Origin: Gautieria morchelliformis
Taxonomy: Eukaryota > Basidiomycota > Agaricomycetes > Gomphales > Gomphaceae
Direction: 5' to 3'
NCBI GenBank assembly: GCA_015179125.1
Contig: WHVA01000027.1
Span: 62,001 to 126,000, forward strand
DNA: 64,000 nucleotides
A program made the translations under genes and the position numbers. The notes beneath the pieces were generated by a model. The model saw only the letters and a program-made list of their open reading frames with translations. It made no database searches and was not told the origin of the DNA. Position 1 is the stretch's first letter; every line of letters starts with the position of its first letter. Shown here one piece after another: positions 53,652-64,000 of this stretch.

Positions 53652-55554
53652 TCAGGTTAGGCGGTAGTATTCGGCATCTCTACGGTCCATCCCCTCATGA
53701 ATCAAGCCTTTTTGGGAGCCAAGTCTGTAGGTCATGAATAATGAATCGATATCGAGTGTAGGCAGGGATAGAGATCGAATCTTCGCCGCTACTTCCTCGT
53801 AGCCTTTAAGGAGTACGATTTTGCTCAAATATCCTTGGTATTGGAGTTGACTGAGCGCGGTATAATAGCCATTATCATGAGTGCCTGGGTGGCATTGAGC
53901 GAGGTCAGAAGACAAGGTCCAAAAGTGAGGAATATGTACCTCCGAAAAAGATCAAAGATGTTTGAGGGATAGGAGCATAAAACAGCAGTAGCTCTATTCA
54001 CAGTATGAAAAGCTGAAATGTGCTAAAGCCCATCACTTACCGTTGAGCTTTATGTCAGCTGCATCTTTGAGTCCCGGATACACATCGGCGATGATGAAGC
54101 GTGGGTTGGATTGGGTAAATCCTTGCATGAACTCCTCAAACTGCTTGTTACTGCAAATATTATAACTCCAGAGTGTCCGCTGCAGGCCTTTCATATTAAA
54201 AAAGACATATACCCAAAGTTGGATGTGCTCCCACGGATCCACTCTATGGCTGTAGATGCAGTAGGCCCTGAGTTGCTCTTCGAGCGCCCGAGCAGCTTCG
54301 CAGCCGCCATGCCATCCCCTTTCAAGCAAGCTCTTACGAAATATATTCCCATCTCCATCAATCAGAGCTAGCACCATTGATTCTTGATTCTTGAGCTGTG
54401 AAAGCAGTCAAGAAAAGGCCAATATTATGACGGGATAAACACCAGCAACCCCACCTTGACCTGACACTTAAGCCACCTAAGCTCCCCTTCAAGTTCATAA
54501 AGTGATCGTTTGGAAGTTATGAGTTCCGTCCTCAGCACTTCTACTTCTTGATCCTCGGGCTGTGAAAGCAGTCAAGAAAAGGCAAATATTATGACGGGAT
54601 AAATACCAGCAACCCCACCTCGACCTGGCACTTAAGCGACCTAAGCTCCATTTCAAGTTCATGAAGTGATCGTTTGGAATTTATGAGTTCCATCCTCAGT
54701 ACTTCTACTTCTTGATCCTCGGGCTGTGAAAGCAGTCAAGAAAAGGCAAATATTATGACGGGATAAACACCAGCAACCCCACCTCGACCTGGCACTTAAG
54801 CGACCTAAGCTCCACTTCAAGTTCATAAAGTGATCGTTTGGAATTTATGAGTTCCATCCTCAGTACTTCTACTTCTTGATCCTCGGGCTGTGAAAGCAGT
54901 CAATAAAAGGCAAATATTATGACGGGATAAACACCAGCAACCCCACCTCGACCTGATACTTAAGCGACCTAAGCTCCCCTTCAAGTTCATTAAGTGATCG
55001 TTTGGAATTTATGAGTTCCATCCTCAGTTCTTCTACTTCTTGATCCTCAGGCTGTGAAAGCAGTCAAGAAAAGGCAAATATTACGACGGGATAAACACCA
55101 GCAACCCCACCTTGACCTGACACTTAAGCGACCTAAGCTCCCCTTCAAGTTCATTAAGTGATCGTTTGGAAGTTATGAGTTCCATCCTCAGTTCTTCTAC
55201 TTCTTGATTATCGGGCTGTGAAAGCATAAGCTCCACTTCAAGTTCATTAAGTGATCGTTTGGAAGTTATGAGTTCCATCATCAGTTCTTCTACGTTCTCC
55301 ACCCGTGACGTATAATCATGACCATGATATGGGTTTTGTGCGATATGTTTGTGTTGCTGATGTCGCGTCATCCACGTAAGTATCTCATTCTGTTGGCCCA
55401 ATATCGTATGCTGTCGATGGGTATATTCGAGTTCCCATTTCAGATTTTCTACCTCCACTGCGAGGTCGTCGTTCGTTTGAGATAATGATGCGCCACCTCG
55501 ATGGACCCCCTGGGATGCTCCAAGGCCTGAAGCAATTCTCTTAGCTCTTCCATT
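53652..55554 (-). pseudogene. DUF7923-type gene with amplified coiled-coil exons (unit 3)
   Basis: Same family and order as units 1 and 2. The core VLALIDGDGNIF, LWVYVFFNMKGLQRTL, FTQSNPRFIIADV (54377-54033), then THDNGYYTALSQLQ, IVLLKGYEEVAAKI, LPTLDIDSLFMTYRL (53915-53652) are open. The N-terminal coiled coil is lengthened by five extra exons (see 54396-55215). Near the start codon one base is missing relative to unit 2 (CTTCAGGCC for CTTCGAGACC), so MEELRELL is out of frame with GLGASQGVHRGG; initiation elsewhere would be needed. A deletion at about 55216 exonised the tail of one intron as MLSQ. Call it a pseudogene with caution: only the first few codons are hit. Confidence 0.6.
54396..55215 (-). 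repeat. Five-fold tandem exon+intron array (164 bp x 5)
   Basis: Five consecutive units, each one 59-nt intron plus one 105-nt exon. Introns: 54396-54454, 54560-54618, 54724-54782, 54888-54946, 55052-55110, all with the donor GTGGGGTTGCTGG and the acceptor CTGCTTTCACAG on the minus strand. Exons: 54455-54559, 54619-54723, 54783-54887, 54947-55051, 55111-55215, all phase 0, encoding variants of PEDQEVEVLRMELINSKRS and LYELEVELRSLKCQVE. Hydrophobic a-positions fall at residues 6, 13, 20, 27, 34. Thirty-five residues are five heptads, so each added exon keeps the coiled-coil register. Units 1 and 2 have a single such segment. Confidence 0.9.
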
Positions 55555-57371
55555 GAGCAGTAAAGGACGAATCACTCGCCATGATGTCGCCGGCCCGGAA
55601 TGCTGTTGAGTTTTCGATTCTTTAGTTTAACATGGCATCTTGTAACTCAAAAGGCGCATACCTTGGGTTATTAACAAAATTTCTCCTGCAAGTTTTCGCT
55701 TCAGTGATTGCTCAGATCTCGGATACCATATCGCATTGATTATACCAGAATTCCCTAAAACCATGACCGAATATAGTTTCCATCACGATCCTGGGGATCG
55801 ATAGGACAAGGTCGAATAAAAACGAAAGTAGCTGTCGTAGGTACAACATTCAAAACGCCTCTGAGTATAATAGTAGTTGCGAGATTGGCAGCGCGAGGCA
55901 CGTGACGACCGGGGGCCGGACAGGTCACGTGATCTTCGGAGTTTTGCGGCTGACGTAATCTCAGGAATGTGAGGTCAGACGAGTTTCGAACTCAGCCCAA
56001 CCTGGACACGAGGGATGGTGGGTGGGTGCAAAACAACACGAAGGCGGGACCGCTGCAACGGTGTTGGTGGTGTGAGGAAGAGAAGCGATGATGAGCGGAG
56101 TCTCATCTTTCCATTACTCAGCACCGTTGCACCTCCGACTCATGCTTCGTCGTGTGCTGTGCTTACTCATCGGCTAGTACTCGGCTAGATGTTCCGCGAC
56201 GTTTAGAACGTGGAATTGAGGAATTTAGCTCTACGAAAGTCACCCAGTATGAACCCAGTGCGTGTGAAGAGTTAGAAGTACATGGTGGTTAGGTGCCTGG
56301 GACCGGTGTCATGCACGGTGTGTGAAATTTTAACTCCCGACGAGTTCGCTGCAGGTTCGAAAAGCAGTACTGTTGTACTTTGTGCTTCGGGACGACTAAC
56401 GCCCTTTCGTATGGATCATGAGGGCTGTTTTGAATCCTTGTATTTTTTACAGAATACGCTGCACAGTACTATTCATTGTACCCGGCCCTAGTACTTACTA
56501 TCAGGCTGAGCCTAATGTAGGGCACATGGGCGTGTGCCACCGAACAGGAAGTTTAAACAGTGAGAAACACACCCCGTCGGCGTTTAATGTTCATGTTCGG
56601 TGTTCGATTTGCTTGTAGCAAATCATGTGTATTGAGCTTAGTTCCAAGCATATATATCTTGACAGTGACCTGTGATCAGGTGTGCATGATATCTGCTGCC
56701 CAGGAATCTCCCGGACACTTGGCATACAAGGGGAAGCCGAGCGACTTCTGCGACAAGACAGTGTCTGAAGGATTCTCCCTCTCAACATTTATGAGTGGAG
56801 GACGTCTAAGCTTCATTATATCCAATGCTTTTTGAGTCGTCGATCTCCGCATGCATGAGGAGCTAGCTGCGCCCACATGATACGTCCAACATAACTTCAG
56901 GCATTCAATATCCCGAATAACCAGAAAGCCGCATGAAATTCGACCAAGTCATCGGCGAGCTGCATCATTACAAGCCAGCCTCGTACAATCATCAGGTCAA
57001 AGGCATACTATACCAAAGTGGCGAAGAGACGCATGAAGCTATGCTGTCCAAACACATCACAGAGTCTTCCCGTCCAGATATTTAGTCCAGCAGGAGCTCG
57101 GCAGAAAGAAATGAACTTCTAATTTACCGCTATTGCAGAAGTTTTCTATTTCTGTCTTTTCTTCTTTCTTGCATTGCCTTGTACTGGTGTGCTTGCTGCG
57201 TAGTAATGATGACGTCAATGTTTTATCTCCGAGTCCATTGTATGATGGCCATGTTGCTTACAACGCGAGGAGCCCAACTCATCGACATGGATGGCTTGTG
57301 AAGCCAGCCCCCCAACCGTTTTTTCTGTGACATCTAAATGAGTGATAAAGCATCACAATGCAGGAGAATTA
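55555..57371. other. Upstream part of unit 3, a foreign segment, and spacer
   Basis: 55555-55880 matches the upstream region of the other DUF7923 genes. 55885-56245 differs completely from units 1 and 2 and carries two CACGTGA boxes (55909, 55936). 56250-56585 is unit sequence again. 56586-57371 shows no recognised gene. Confidence 0.5.
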
Positions 57372-57510
57372 CATACGAATACCAGACGAAGACGGCAGGT
57401 CTCTTTTGGTCTGTTTTTGCTGAAGCTGGTCATCGGCATTAGTAGATGGTGTATGGGTTTCTGATTCGCCATAGCCTTCGCTCGCAAGGCTGTCAGAAAC
57501 ACAGAAGAAA

Positions 57511-58329
57511 CTACGTGAACAAACGCCTACCTGCCCAAGGATCCATCCCTCTCCGGCGTTTCTTGCTCGTCGATGTCTCCACCGTTGCCTTCCCTGCCTT
57601 TTCACTGCTTGTAGGGTACTCCGTTGCAACATTCTCAGTATTTGGACCATCACCGAACACTTCTAAATCGCTCTCTTCGCTTGAGCTCTCCGCCGTCTGG
57701 TTCTTGCTAGCCCTCGCATTGATCTTCGCCGTAGCCGCAGCGCTAGCACTGGACCCGATTACTGTCGTATCCGAGGCAGTGAATCGAGTATGTGTGCCGC
57801 GTCGAGGAGGATCCAGTGAGGCTTGCGACTCTTTGATGGTATGCTTGATGAACCTTGTGGCGGCTCCCTGGTCGACTGCAAATCTCCCTACGAACGATTG
57901 GCTGTCAGGACACAACCATGACAGAATGCATACAATGGACAAACTTTTCTCCTCTGGTTCCTCGGCTTTCTTGATCTTGTCAAAATACTGCTTGATTCGA
58001 TCCTGAGGACCGGAGGCTCAGCGGGCGGATTCGAAGATTTGAACAGAACCTACAGACCAATTCTTTGACAACGGGATGTGTCTTCGGGTTTATACCCCTA
58101 GTCCTAAGGTATACTGCGCACTGGAAATAAGGGCCAAACTGTTGATATTGAGCAGAGGCCACTTACTGAAGACCAAGTCGTTCACTACATACGGTAGCAG
58201 CACTTGTAACTTTGCTTTCTGCAGCAGGTCTAACTCAGAGAGTGTTTGGGACAGACTTGTGTTGAGTAGAGGTTCTAGAGCCTCTTCTAAGCTGTCAAGA
58301 GACCTTTCCATGGACAGTAGGGAGTCCAT
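57511..58329 (-). CDS. C1D/Lrp1-type exosome cofactor
   Basis: Exon 1 MDSLLSMERSLDSLEEALEPL to LQVLLPYVVNDLVF; intron with donor GTAAGTGGCC; exon 2 IYLRTRGINPKTHPVVKEL; intron; exon 3 DRIKQYFDKIKKAEEPEEK; intron; exon 4 DQGAATRFIKHTI, then a serine/lysine-rich tail with SSEESDLEVF, KKRRRGMDPWAG. This is the Sas10/C1D domain (KTHPVVKEL, DRIKQYFDKI and AATRFIKH are hallmarks) and the family's basic tail. C1D/Rrp47 proteins bind RNA and the nuclear exosome subunit Rrp6 and help rRNA and snoRNA maturation. The stop is at 57511 if read straight on; a possible last intron would extend the gene with GYGESETHTPSTNADD to about 57372. The start lies 13 bp from the TSC1 start on the other strand. Confidence 0.8.
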
Positions 58330-58342
58330 TTCAAGTGCAAAG

Positions 58343-61300
58343 ATGTCGGCATTTAAAATTCCGGGAGATGCCAGTCAATCCACAATGTCGCTGGACAGCG
58401 ATATTTCGCGACGCATCCGGGCCGTCCTGGACAGCGACTCTCCCACCAAATACTTGTCAGAACTTGTCACTGCTATTGATGCCTTCGTCCAGCAACACCG
58501 TGACCAGGAAATAGCGGTTTTGGATCAGATGCAGAATGAGGTAGAATCAATGTACAAGGAGCTCGTGGACCACTCCTCGTCCAAAAATGTCGAGGCATTT
58601 GTATCCATCTTACACGCTTTCCTTCCGGTCTTCCAACCCCTCCATATCATAACCTGCTGGTGGGACCTTGTCTTACGCCCAGCTCTCCGAGATCCTAGGT
58701 TATCTGCGAAGGCACTTCAGCAGGTTAAGGTAATTGCGTTGCATGGCTTGATCCCTGATTCTTCCAAAGCTCCAGAATTTAGAAAAAGGATCATTGAGCT
58801 TTTCATTCTGGACGTGCACGACGAAGTATCAAGGAGAGACGCTCTTGAACATGCGGCTATGAGTCCTAACGAGAGAAGAATCCAGCAGCTTTGGAAGCAT
58901 AATCTCGGTGATATTTTGGAGGACTTTTATGTGCAAAGACCTGAAGTGGGCCATCTTGATAGTCTTGACTTTTATATTATCATATCTCACCTTGGATAGG
59001 AATTCCTCAACGCCGTTGATGTCTTTTTCAGGTCCTCCCAACGGAGATTAAAGCTTTCTGTCCTGCTAGGGACTGTCGTGCGATCTGCCGAATTTCGAGC
59101 AAACGAGTTTGCCAGACACCCTTTATTAGACGCCCTCCTGCTTTCCCTGATGGTGGATGGATCATCGACTCTCCTCGAGATCGAAGTTGCCACACTTGTT
59201 TGTCTTTTGCGTCAATTTGCAATACACGCGCCAGATACACTTGCTCGTATTCTCCCGCTTTGCTACGCTATCCTTGCTCGGCTGATATGTTGGAGACCAC
59301 GATTCGAACCACCCAACTTATGGGAGCGAGAGGGCAATATTTCGGACACGTCACAAAGCCGTGTATCCGATGTTGACCTAGACGCAACTCAAACTTCCCC
59401 AATCCGTCCCGACGTGGGCTGGGAGAGATTAGGTATGCCCCCTAATATTTGTAGGGGACGCTGTTTGAGATGTGTCCTCAGATGCTACTTTCACTTCATC
59501 TTTGTCTGATCCCCCTTCTCCACTGGCTCTGTTCAGAACACTATATGGCTTGTATCCCTGCAATACCCTTACGTTTCTCAGGGATCCCGTGGACTATCTA
59601 AACAATGCAGCACTAAAATCCCCTTTCGTGGCGGATTGGCCCGATATTGTTGACGAGGATCAGATTCGTACCCGATCTCGAGTACGTCACATGTAGCATG
59701 ACAGCTTTGCGCACGATTTTGAGGAACATCAGGCCCTATTACGCCAGAATATCCTGCACTCTTCTCTCCTCACGCAAACCGCAGAGTCCGAGCTTGCACA
59801 GCACGACCGTTGGGCCGGATGGGATTTGCCCCGGATTGTTATGATGTGCACCATGTTGGACGTACGAAACACAGCCTTGTCACTCGGGCGACCGCCAGAT
59901 CCTCCTCAGGTTCAGATTCCGGATTCAGATCATTCAACTCTTGAGGCCCTTGAATTGCGCCCTCCGAGCTCATTAAAGGCAACTTCGCCATTGGGTGACA
60001 ATGCCGTTGACATCGAACTGCGGAACACGGAATATTCTATAAGTGAACGTCCAAAGGTCTCTATTCAGGACATATTGGCCACATATCATGTGCTCAAGTC
60101 CGGGATAGAAATTGATGTAGTAGACCCAACCCCGACTTGGCCACATATGCTGATCCGTTCCACCGTGGCGTCTTCCGCCTCAGGCGCAGAGCCCACTCTC
60201 AGGGCATCGTCATCAAGCGGATCGGATGATGCTATACCGCCATATGTTGAAAAAGCTATCGCTGGATTGCAGCGGGAGAACCTCCTACTTCGGACTGAAC
60301 TCAGTTATGAATTATGGCTGAAACGTGAGAATGTCAAACGCATTGGTCGGTTGTACGAGGACCGCATTCTCGTCAAAGGGGCAGAGGTTGAGAGACAAAG
60401 TCTGGTAAGTTGAAGTGGTGTTGTCGTATCACGGGCTCTGATCCATCATTAGCATAACAAACTGCGAGAATACAAGGGACAAGTGCAAAGACTCCAAGAT
60501 GCGCTCACAAAGGAGCAGGCGGGAGCGGCAGCTACAAAGGCGCAGCATGCTGACTATACTGGTCGTTTACAGGCACGATTAAGGGCAGAAAAAGCCGAAA
60601 AGCAGGCATGGGCTAATGAGAAACTCGAACTAAAAAGTGCATGTGAAGATGCAAAGGTCCGTCATCGCCGGTTTGAGGTTCACGATAATGGTGATATGTC
60701 CAAAAGGCTATGCTGGAGGCTCAAGCGAGACGTCTCTCTGATGCAACAGAGAGCGTTTTCAAGCTGGAAACAGAGATCAAGGAGAATGCGCCTAAAGTCG
60801 CGAGGCTCAGGGACTACGAAGACAAAATCAATCAGTTGACTAAGACGCAACAGCTGTGGTGATTATGTCGTGAGTATAAATTAATTTGACAGACTCACGA
60901 CTTTCACAGGGATGACGACGTCCGTCGATACAAAGAACAAGCTGCCTATCTTGAGGATTTGCGAGGCAGGTACAAAAATAAATTATTGCTCATTGAAAGC
61001 TACGAGAATGCGAACCGAGAGCTGGAAGAAACCATCTTGTGACGTATTCTTATTTCTTCATGATAGATATGGCCTGACTCTCGCATTACAGGTCTCTTCG
61101 AGGCCGCATATCATCGCTCGAATCGGAGACAGCTCACCACCGTCCGCCAGAACCCTCAGCTGCCGTTTTTAAAATGATGGAGACACTCCGAGATCAAGTC
61201 TCGAAATTAACTGCCGAACGTGACATATTGATAAACCAAAATGACGAGCTAGGGTGTCAGCTGGAGGATCTCCGGGTAAGAATGGAGACCCTGCAGGGGC

Positions 61301-61815
61301 ATTCACGTTCTGCGGAAGGCCGGGGGCCATGGTGGGTGATTGAAAGCGTGGAGCAAGCTTCGAGTCACATCAGGGCTACTTGCTTATAACGAATCGTATT
61401 CGTATACATGTAAATCACCATGCCCCTCTCGACTGCGGTACTATGTGCAACGCTTGCCATGCGCACGCTTAAAGCCTCGAGGCTGGATTATTTTCACGAG
61501 TGGGAACGCTGCCTCAAGTTTCTTTTCAGAATACTCGTGCCTGAAACAGGACATTCAATCCTGGTGGTCGACAAGATGCCCGTGCATTCATATTTATTTC
61601 AGTTCTTAAGAACGAACGCTATACATTAATGCCTTCGACAAGCGCAAGAGAGGTATCAGAAATTTGGCTACAGACGGGCAAAGTTAAAGAGGATAGTCGT
61701 CCTGGAGAGATCGAGGGCCGCGCGAGCCCGTGTAGAATTTAGCAAGCTGCAAGCCCGTTTTGATACTTTTGTAATAGAGATATATCCTGGTACTAGAAAG
61801 AAACACATGTTGTGA
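58343..61815 (+). CDS. TSC1: Hamartin (TSC1) homologue
   Basis: MSAFKIPGDASQSTM leads into the hamartin N-terminal helical domain: SELVTAIDAFVQQH, VEAFVSILHAFLPVFQPLHI, TCWWDLVLRPALRDPRL, FRKRIIELFILDVHDE, WKHNLGDILEDF; then EFLNAVDVFFRSSQRRLKL, RHPLLDALLLSLMVDGSST, RPDVGWERL, LFRTLYGLYPCNTLTFLRDP, WAGWDLPRIVMMCTMLDVR. The C-terminal half is a long coiled coil over several exons (HNKLREYKGQVQRLQDAL; AMLEAQARRLSDATESVF; YKEQAAYLEDLRGRYKNKL; METLRDQVSKLTAERD; QERYQKFGYRRAKLKRIV). Hamartin pairs with tuberin (TSC2) to switch off Rheb and thereby TORC1. One in-frame TAG at 59694-59696 interrupts the chain between RTRSR and HDSFAHDF; no normal-sized intron removes it. The last exons after 61275 are less certain. 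Confidence 0.85.
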
Positions 61816-64000
61816 GCGTTGAGTGGGCCGCCCAATTGCAGTGCGGTACAAGTACAAGTATGCTGGTTGTCACTTGATGTTTGTTCACACCGCCAGACTC
61901 ATCTTGGTGTGGCTTGGCGTGGATCGATGTCGATATCCATCTATCCTAGTTGTTTCTCGACGCCTGCGAGTACTGGTTTCCGCGGTGGCACACTCGAGGC
62001 AGGGCGCCCGACACAGGTGACAGGGTTCGAATATCAAGATGAAAACTTACTCACATCGTTCGCTGGCATAACTTTCTCCCTGGTAAATGACTTGCATACG
62101 GAGGAGGTTGACAGCTATGGTGTTGCCACCATTGTGCCATGGCGGAATGTTCTACACTCTCCAGAGAAATAACAAAAAACCACTTGCAAGGTTTATGAGA
62201 CATGCTAGACCGTCATGATACAGGTTAGTTTTAACTTAGTGATGGAGTGTCAGCTGGGCACCGATGAACGGATGGGAATGACATCTCAAATGACTCCAGT
62301 TACACACGCCGGAAACGGATACGTGTCCAAGGCTGCCAAACCGACATCGGTGGCTAAATCAGATTCAACTGTGACTTCCGGATCCTGTGCCAGTGGCAGT
62401 GAGAGATGTAGGATGCTGTGGAGTTCTGCTTCTCCTAGAGCTAGGTGGGGGATTCATGTAGTGATCGATGAAATATAGTCAGCTCCAATCGTGCCACTAA
62501 TTGGAAATAAAACGCAGGTTGCGCAGCGAAGGCTGTCCGATGACTGGGCAGGGAAACGCGGGCTGCGCTAAGCTATGTATGGCCGGCCGATTATCTGTGA
62601 AAACAGAGCCTGGCGAAGATCGTTGCTGGCCAACTGTGTCACGGAAGCCAGCTGTGAGAAGGCTTGTGAAGAACCAGCTGATTCAGAGGCCGTGGAGACC
62701 TCGGCCGCAGGTCGGAGCAAACACTTCAGCTCAGTCAAGACAAGCTGAAGGCTACAATAAATTACACGGATCGGTAGAATTTAGTGCACAACTACCGTCT
62801 GTCTAAATCATGCCTATCTTTGGCTCAAAATGGAAGAACTTCCATTGACATGTCGAGAAACCAACAAGCTTCCCTTAAGATACGCTGTGGCACGGGAAGT
62901 GAGACAAAGCGGATTATATTTAGAAACAGAGGACACCGCCCTACGCAAGCAAATCTTTCTTCAGAGCACGTAATCAGTCGTATCGCTGGCGCCAAGACCG
63001 AACCCCTCCAACCGACGACGACGGCCGGACGCCCTCTCCTGTCTCCATGCCCTTTTACTTCGGCGTCGAAGGAAAAGGTCGGGACGGGAGGACAAACAAA
63101 CGGCAGCGAGACATAAAACCATGAACCGCAGGGAAAAGTACAGAAAAAGAACCAGAAACGAGAGAAAAAAAAGACAGGGATGATTATACGCTACGTGGTT
63201 TGTGGACATTGAAAAAACGGGATGGATTGGTGAACAAAGAGCGTGATATGATTGGAGTTGTATTGGACATGGTCAGGAAAACACAGGAACACGGGCGCGA
63301 AATACGATGATGGATCAGAGACTAGGCGGTCTGACCATCCCAAGCTGGGATGCAAGCGACCTGAAAGAAATGAAAGCGTCCGTGGTGCATGTATATAGGA
63401 TACCAATGCCATACGCGACAGGTTGTCACGGTGTACGCAGCAGAGCAGAGGCGAATACGTTATGTCGAGAATATAGTTGCTCATCGGTGCCGTGATAAGC
63501 AATTCCAAGTAAGAAGTCTAGCGGGCGCGATGGGCGCAATCGGGGTAAAACGTGGATGCCGATTACGACGACGAGCGCGATAAGAGAGCCTTGGGAACCG
63601 GGCGTGTCCCGACCGAGCGCCCGCCGGTCCATCCAGCTTCCAACGAAAAACAAGTGCTGTACAGTCTTGCCCAAACCTCGGCCGGCTACCCTCGACGACC
63701 GACACCTCATGATGACAGTCCAGCACAACACCTTCCAATACGGCAACAACGACGACTCCCGCGGCGTCCACCACACCACGTACGCCCGCGGACGTACCAA
63801 ACCACCATCCACCACGGCCTGCCGGAACTCTTTGTGGCAAGTCGAACTGGCCCGACAACAAACGACCATGTCAGACTAGTTTACCATTGCATATCCTCCC
63901 GCCTTCCTCCACGCGTGCCAGCAGCGGCCTGCGCCTGCTGCTGCCGAGTCGCAGATCGGAGCCTGGATGTGGGAGTACGAATGATCAGCAGACGGAAACA
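61816..64000. other. No recognised gene
   Basis: Open frames at 61819-62172, 62501-62806, 63426-63869 (-) and 63556-63879 (+) show no family motif. The last two overlap on opposite strands in GC-rich DNA and at most one can be real. A partial gene running out of the window at 64000 cannot be excluded. Confidence 0.4.

Larger units (their letters stand above)
38506..56585. repeat. Accessory repeat unit 3, interrupted by nested elements
   Basis: Unit sequence at 38506-38927, 41326-41801, 42502-43091, 52982-54395 and 55216-55880, in the same order as unit 1. It is separated by a TIR element, a solo LTR, Gypsy plus Copia-gag sequence and a CACTA-like element. The unit ends about 56585 after CACCCCGTCGGCGTTTA; the first block does not recur. 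Confidence 0.7.

Noticed and set aside
54396-55215. The 164-bp array as a plain minisatellite
   Set aside because: Period, splice sites, phase and heptad register all coincide with exon and intron boundaries of the gene.
63426-63879. Overlapping long open frames on both strands near the right end
   Set aside because: GC-rich DNA with open frames on both strands, no family motif; cannot decide whether either is real.
1-64000. tRNA or rRNA genes
   Set aside because: A GATTCGAACC-like string near 59301 lies inside TSC1 coding sequence without cloverleaf partners; nothing else resembled B-box or rRNA motifs.

Overview
The window is fungal nuclear DNA, most likely from an Agaricomycete (Basidiomycota). 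The genes are split by many short GT-AG introns of about 45-65 nt. They include a NACHT-ankyrin NLR with the fungal N-terminal helical domain, a TSC1/hamartin, a UBE2O-type E2, a SKN1/KRE6-type GH16 protein, a basic-secretory-protein-like peptidase, and several members of a basidiomycete family (DUF7923-type, with or without CCCH zinc fingers). Family names come from reading motifs; no search was run.

Layout. (1) 1-11 kb: a tandem segmental duplication. Each copy holds an NLR gene with 16 near-identical ankyrin repeats followed by a decayed bHLH gene. The left NLR is cut by the window edge; the right one (4865-9066, six exons) looks complete. A foldback MITE lies behind the right copy, and the left copy preserves the empty site. 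(2) 11.4-15.0 kb: a tandem pair of BSP-family metallopeptidase genes, the first broken, the second apparently intact. (3) 16.2-18.1 kb: a DUF7923 gene with two CCCH fingers. (4) 18.4-24.9 kb: two conserved genes on the minus strand, UBE2O and a GH16 beta-glucan synthesis protein. (5) 25-56.6 kb: an accessory region built from three tandem repeat units, originally about 3.9 kb each. Each unit carries a minus-strand DUF7923 gene without zinc fingers. Units 2 and 3 are swollen by nested elements: a Copia internal fragment (itself hit by a TIR element and a GA-rich insert), a gag-only LTR element, a TIR element carrying a DUF6532-like gene, a solo LTR, a degenerate chromovirus-type Gypsy with an extra 3' ORF, a Copia gag fragment and a CACTA-like element. 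Because the units are paralogous, empty sites and target-site duplications can be read directly for several insertions. (6) 57.4-61.8 kb: a head-to-head pair, C1D (exosome cofactor, minus) and TSC1/hamartin (plus). (7) 61.8-64 kb: nothing recognised.

The most unusual structures are two. One is a 164-bp exon+intron array (54396-55215) that lengthens a coiled coil in steps of exactly five heptads. The other is a set of five hairpins with a nearly constant 9-nt loop and changing but still paired stems, in the leader of the gag-only LTR element (35629-35775). The housekeeping genes (UBE2O, GH16, C1D, TSC1) are unrelated in pathway. They look like a normal gene-rich background into which fast-evolving immune-type and transposon-rich segments are set.
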